This document shows, piece by piece, positions 19,901-22,969 of a DNA stretch of 22,969 bases. The stretch covers positions 1 through 22,969 of the forward strand of contig LRSR01003537.1 in NCBI GenBank assembly GCA_001579985.1. The letters run 5' to 3'. The translations under genes and the position numbers were made by a program. The notes under the pieces are model-generated. The model made no database searches, had not been told where the DNA came from, and was given only the letters and a program-made list of their open reading frames with translations. The DNA comes from Hypsibius dujardini. Lineage: Eukaryota > Tardigrada > Eutardigrada > Parachela > Hypsibiidae. The first letter of the stretch is position 1, and every line of letters begins with the position of its first letter.

Positions 19901-21013
19901 CTGACACAAAAACAGCTAAAAAGTCAAGAGCTAAATACCTCATAGGACCAGGCACAAGGTACACCGGCAAATTTTCTAATGCACCGACCGACTTCGACGT
20001 CTTCGTGGGTACTATAGAGATGTTTCAGGCAGTACTGAATGTTGGGCGCCATTCTCCGCAGGACTTCACGACTGATGATAATCCCAGGCCCGCCCATGCA
20101 GAAATTTTCACTACAAATACACACCAACGTACAGTGTATCATTACTGGATGGAACTCGTATACAGACAGACTGACAAAAAGCCAGTCAAACAGATAGAGA
20201 GGCAAACAAACATACATATATACGCACAAACACTCAGACATACAAACAGACAGGGCATACATTGCAGACATACAGACATACAAACGTACGTACCGTACCG
20301 ACAGATTGAGAAACTAACAGACACAAGAGAGCCGCGTGACCGTTATTTGCCTACCCGGGCGCCAGACTCAGCATGCCAAATTCATCCTTATTCCCCATTC
20401 CTGCCTGTCCGATAAACAACGGCTTGCTACTGTTGAGCGACCGCAGAAAGTCCTCCATCTTATCACCCCTTACGAAAACCTGTAAGCAAAACAATCAAGT
20501 ACTGTTTAACATCTCCGACCGGCTCGCAGGCGAAAAAGGGCTCACATCATCATCGGCGCGCATAAACCACTCGAAATCGTCCAGTAAATGGTCGTGCATG
20601 TACTTGAGCATAAGGAAAGACTTTTTTTGCGGCGGGTAGGCGTCCGTCACACCCGGCAGAGCGATCAACGGGAGATCAGGATATGAGCTGGTGGATCCTT
20701 CAGATGAGAAGAAGGCCATTTGGCCCGGCAGTTTCTGGCCCCATGTCCGGTAGACCGACAAGGCTCGTGTATCAAGAAACTTGGCCGCCGTCATCACACC
20801 GACAAACAACAGCCGGGAGGGGCTCTTGGACTTGCCGTCGATGGGAACGCTCTTTCCGGCGGAAGCTGGCGGGACAGGCTCGCCGCTGCTTCCTTGGAAC
20901 ATGTCCGAAAGGCATGGTGATAAATTCCGGTCGAGAAGGTAAAAAATGAGGTATCCTATGAAACCGCCGATGAGCAGTCGCACAGTCAGGTCCCAGACTC
21001 GAGCCAATCTCAT
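16971..21013 (-). CDS. CHSY1: Chondroitin sulfate synthase (CHSY1/3 type), Golgi bifunctional glycosyltransferase
   Basis: Exons read 21013-20546, 20479-20355, 20110-19939, 19794-19362, 19148-18399 and 17398-16971 (TGA), encoding 791 aa against 802 in human CHSY1. It is a type II membrane protein with a span at about 11-27. The N-terminal fringe/beta-3 glycosyltransferase (GT31) domain has MTAAKFLDTRA, PPQKKSF, the DDD metal motif (154-156), ENFCMGGPG (199-207) and HEDVEVGRC (233-241). The C-terminal GT7-type domain has DVD (608-610), VFSQYDPK and GWGKEDVD (689-696). Family knowledge: the two domains alternately add GlcA and GalNAc to build the chondroitin chain, with polymerising-factor partners. 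Both metal-binding motifs are intact, arguing for an active synthase rather than CHPF. CTGT tracts lie in introns 2 and 4 and a TTAA-flanked element lies in intron 5. Whether it is orthologous to CHSY1 or precedes the CHSY1/CHSY3 split is unresolved. Confidence 0.95.
17556..18199. mobile_element. TTAA-flanked piggyBac-like non-autonomous element (644 bp)
   Basis: The element begins CCCGTTAAC and ends GTTAACGGG, perfect 9-bp terminal inverted repeats, each directly next to TTAA (17552-17555 and 18200-18203). TTAA duplication with CCC..GGG ends is the signature of the piggyBac superfamily. No transposase fragment is recognised inside; the 61-codon minus-strand frame at 18035-17850 has no motif. 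It occupies most of the 1000-nt last intron of the chondroitin synthase gene, which is otherwise compact. Confidence 0.62.
19200..19350. repeat. Degenerate (ACAG)n tract in chondroitin synthase intron 4
   Basis: ACAGACAG and ACACAGAG units fill most of intron 4 (19361-19149). In the minus-strand transcript it reads CTGT/CTCTGTGT. Confidence 0.85.
20158..20330. repeat. Degenerate (ACAG/ACAT)n tract in chondroitin synthase intron 2
   Basis: ACAGACAGACTGAC, CAAACATACATATA and GACATACAGACATACAAACG units lie within intron 2 (20354-20111). Confidence 0.8.
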
Positions 21014-22049
21014 CGTGGGTCACCTAAAAAAGCATGGATTGTATGCAAAGACGAAAGTTAGCCATTGATTCGTTGATTAGATTAAATTTTGACAACCAAC
21101 TGTGTGGCCAACATATCTTTCAAAAAATTCTCTACTTTAAGAAAATGGTAAAATAAATTGATAACAATAATATTGTCTTCAAATAAACACAGTTTACCGT
21201 GAATTTAAAAAAAACTGGAGACGTTACATTATGCGCGGCGACGGCTTCGATTGATTGATTGATGGCCAAGGCTTTATAACAACTAAATTCCGCGAACTAG
21301 TATGATCAGATCAACGAAAATTGGAGGCCGGACTTTTAGCTTAGCTGTAGCCGGTTGATTGATGGGTTGATTGGCTAAATGTATAAAACGGCCTACATTA
21401 ACTATTACGGCTTTTTTAATATCTTTTGGCATATCAGGACAGTTATTACATGAAAATAAGGCAGTCCCAAATTAAAAAATATAACTTGCAAACATAATTA
21501 TCAGGAAAAACTACCTGTTGCGCATGGAAAACCTTAAGTTTACATGATTTTCTACTCACCATCAAGGGTTCTCCGGCTCGGAATAAAAGCACATGTGTGA
21601 GGATCAATTATTCTTCACATTCCACGCTTCCAGACGCCGGACCCTGAAGAAAAATAGTGATTCCGGCCTGGTCGCAGATCACGTAGAGGAGTTTTGGAAT
21701 TTGAAAGTGCAGATAACTCAGGAGATGAGGATGACTAATTCCGGATATGCAGATGGGCAGTGCGCGGTGCGCGCATTTCACTGTGCACTGCACAACGCTG
21801 TGCATTGCGCACACGTCCAATTTTGTGCCGTAACTCGGTTTCTTCACGTGCTTGGTGCGTATTTCAAAGTAGTGCCACGTGACTATTGCGGCTGTACCGA
21901 GTATCGGACAGATTCGGTCAGGGCATGGCTGTTGACCGATTGAATAATGCTCTTGATTGGGTATTTTGATCAAGAGAATTCGAATTTTCCCCCATTTCTT
22001 GTCTGGCAATGTCTTGACTTTTGAGCGTGAATTTGATCAGTCCGCTGTG
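21014..22049. other. Divergent intergenic region, chondroitin synthase and RPRD promoters
   Basis: No supported gene. GATT tracts lie at about 21249-21265 and 21354-21373. A GC-alternating stretch (GTGCGCGGTGCGCGC, GTGCACTGCAC, TTGCGCACACG) lies at about 21757-21820. Two palindromic CACGTG E-boxes lie at 21845-21850 and 21876-21881, about 170-205 bp upstream of the RPRD start codon. The region must contain both promoters and possibly 5' UTR exons. Confidence 0.5.
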
Positions 22050-22786
22050 ATGTCGTCCAGTTCCCATCGCCCCCCACCAACGGTATTATTAACGCCAGAA
22101 CAGTATGAGCCATTCGGCGAGCGGGAATGCCTAGATAAGTTGCAGAAAGTGGGGCGAACCACGGTTTCGATTCGATTGCTGGCGGCCTGGATCTTTCATC
22201 ACCGTGCGCATCTCCCGAAGTTTGTTAAGCTATGGATTGCCGAATTCAAAAGAGGTTGGTCTATTTTATTAACAGCTTTCTACGGCTACTGGAAGTGCGA
22301 TTTCGCAATTCGCCTAGTAAAACTTCGAAAATGAAACCAAAAATAGTTTAGCATTTGTCTGTTGGTTTAAATGGTTGATTGATTACTGGGCTCAATTAAT
22401 GTCCGCCGCTCTTTATTTCGAGTTTTATTCATATCGGCACCAATTTGTCATATTAAATGACTGACCGAATTGAAAATAGAACAGATATTGTATATTGTTT
22501 CGCCAGTTATTCTAAGTCCACCTAACTAGCCGAGCTGCAAAGGGAGATAGAATATTATTTGGCATTTTCCCAATTAATTCAACCGGTTGATTGATTGATC
22601 AGCTTGGTTGAAGTCAATGTTTCCTAACTTGCGGTGTGGATTTTTCCTCTCTACAGCGTCGCCTTCTCGTCGACTCAATCTCTACTACGTCGCCCACGAA
22701 ACCCTGGCCCTGTGCAAAAAGAAGAAATACGACAAGGGTTTCAGTTGTTTCCAATCCGTTTTACGAGAGGCTACCGTTTATTCCCG
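22050..22786 (+). CDS. RPRD-family RNA polymerase II CTD-interacting protein, 5' part (partial)
   Basis: Exons 22050-22254 (phase 1) and 22657-22786 (phase 2, donor GTACGT) are visible; the rest lies beyond the window. The 111 codons cover the start of a CID domain: TVSIRLLAAWIFHHRAH resembles the helix QTLSLWLIHHRKH of RPRD1, and SPSRRLNLYYVAHETLALC resembles HRLNLFYLANDVIQNC of RPRD2. CID proteins bind the phosphorylated heptad tail of RNA polymerase II and recruit CTD phosphatase activity. The chosen ATG gives an MSSSS start like RPRD1; the frame is open further upstream to 21957, so a longer N terminus is possible. The expected Asn-Asp of the LANDVIQN motif is replaced by His-Glu (VAHETLAL), which is unusual. 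RPRD1 versus RPRD2 cannot be settled from this fragment. Confidence 0.82.
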
Positions 22787-22969
22787 GTACGTCATTATAT
22801 TTTTTTTCACATTCCTCGTATTTGTTGTTGTTTTCTTTTATTTTGATATATTCCTAATTTTTTTGTCAAAGTTAGCTTAGTAGCCTTGATTTTTGTTTGC
22901 GATTTAAGCAAACACATTAAGAAAATGTGGCTATTCTTTAGTTGGGGAAAAAAGAAAATATAATACATG
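22787..22969 (+). other. Start of RPRD intron 2, to the window end
   Basis: A T-rich intron sequence follows the GTACGT donor. Open frames here are continuations of the upstream exon into the intron. No acceptor-exon pair is identifiable before the window ends. Confidence 0.6.

Noticed and set aside
1-22969. tRNA, rRNA or CRISPR features
   Set aside because: No B-box-like GGTTCGAATCC, no rRNA segment and no spaced identical repeats were seen; the tetranucleotide tracts have no spacers.

Overview
The window is nuclear DNA of an animal, probably an invertebrate with a compact genome. All recognised genes are intron-rich with GT..AG introns, mostly 70-400 nt. They encode animal proteins: a LEPROT/Vps55 protein, the ribosome-maturation GTPase EFL1, a chondroitin synthase and an RPRD-type CTD-interacting protein. 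Introns and intergenic DNA are full of degenerate (CTGT)n/(ACAG)n and (GATT)n tracts. The species cannot be fixed from this; a small-genome ecdysozoan (a tardigrade, for example) would fit but is not shown.

Layout: 1-1221 is upstream DNA with a small TA-flanked palindromic element at 897-1017. 1222-2612 (+) is LEPROT; its reading frame appears to need a single-nucleotide exon at 1583. 2613-5633 is gene-poor with repeats. 5634-6182 (+) is a two-exon orphan gene. 6183-7414 holds two foldback (MITE-like) elements. 7415-16396 (+) is the complete 12-exon EFL1 gene (1059 codons). Its tenth intron is 3.7 kb, against 69-363 nt for the others, and contains on the opposite strand a complete three-exon gene for a cysteine-rich secreted protein (13785-12547, 250 aa). 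16397-16970 is a short convergent intergenic region. 16971-21013 (-) is a complete six-exon chondroitin synthase (791 aa) whose last intron carries a 644-bp TTAA-flanked, piggyBac-like non-autonomous element. 21014-22049 is a divergent intergenic region. 22050-22786 (+) is the first two exons of an RPRD/CID gene that runs off the window.

The genes do not form a pathway. EFL1 releases eIF6 from pre-60S subunits, LEPROT acts in endosomal sorting and receptor surface display, chondroitin synthase makes glycosaminoglycan in the Golgi, and RPRD binds the RNA polymerase II CTD. The main novelties are the candidate 1-nt exon, the nested antisense cysteine-rich gene built of three similar units, complementary tetranucleotide tracts flanking EFL1 exon 4, and several small foldback elements. 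All exon joins were worked out by hand from reading frame, splice consensus and remembered family sequences, without alignment software or transcripts.
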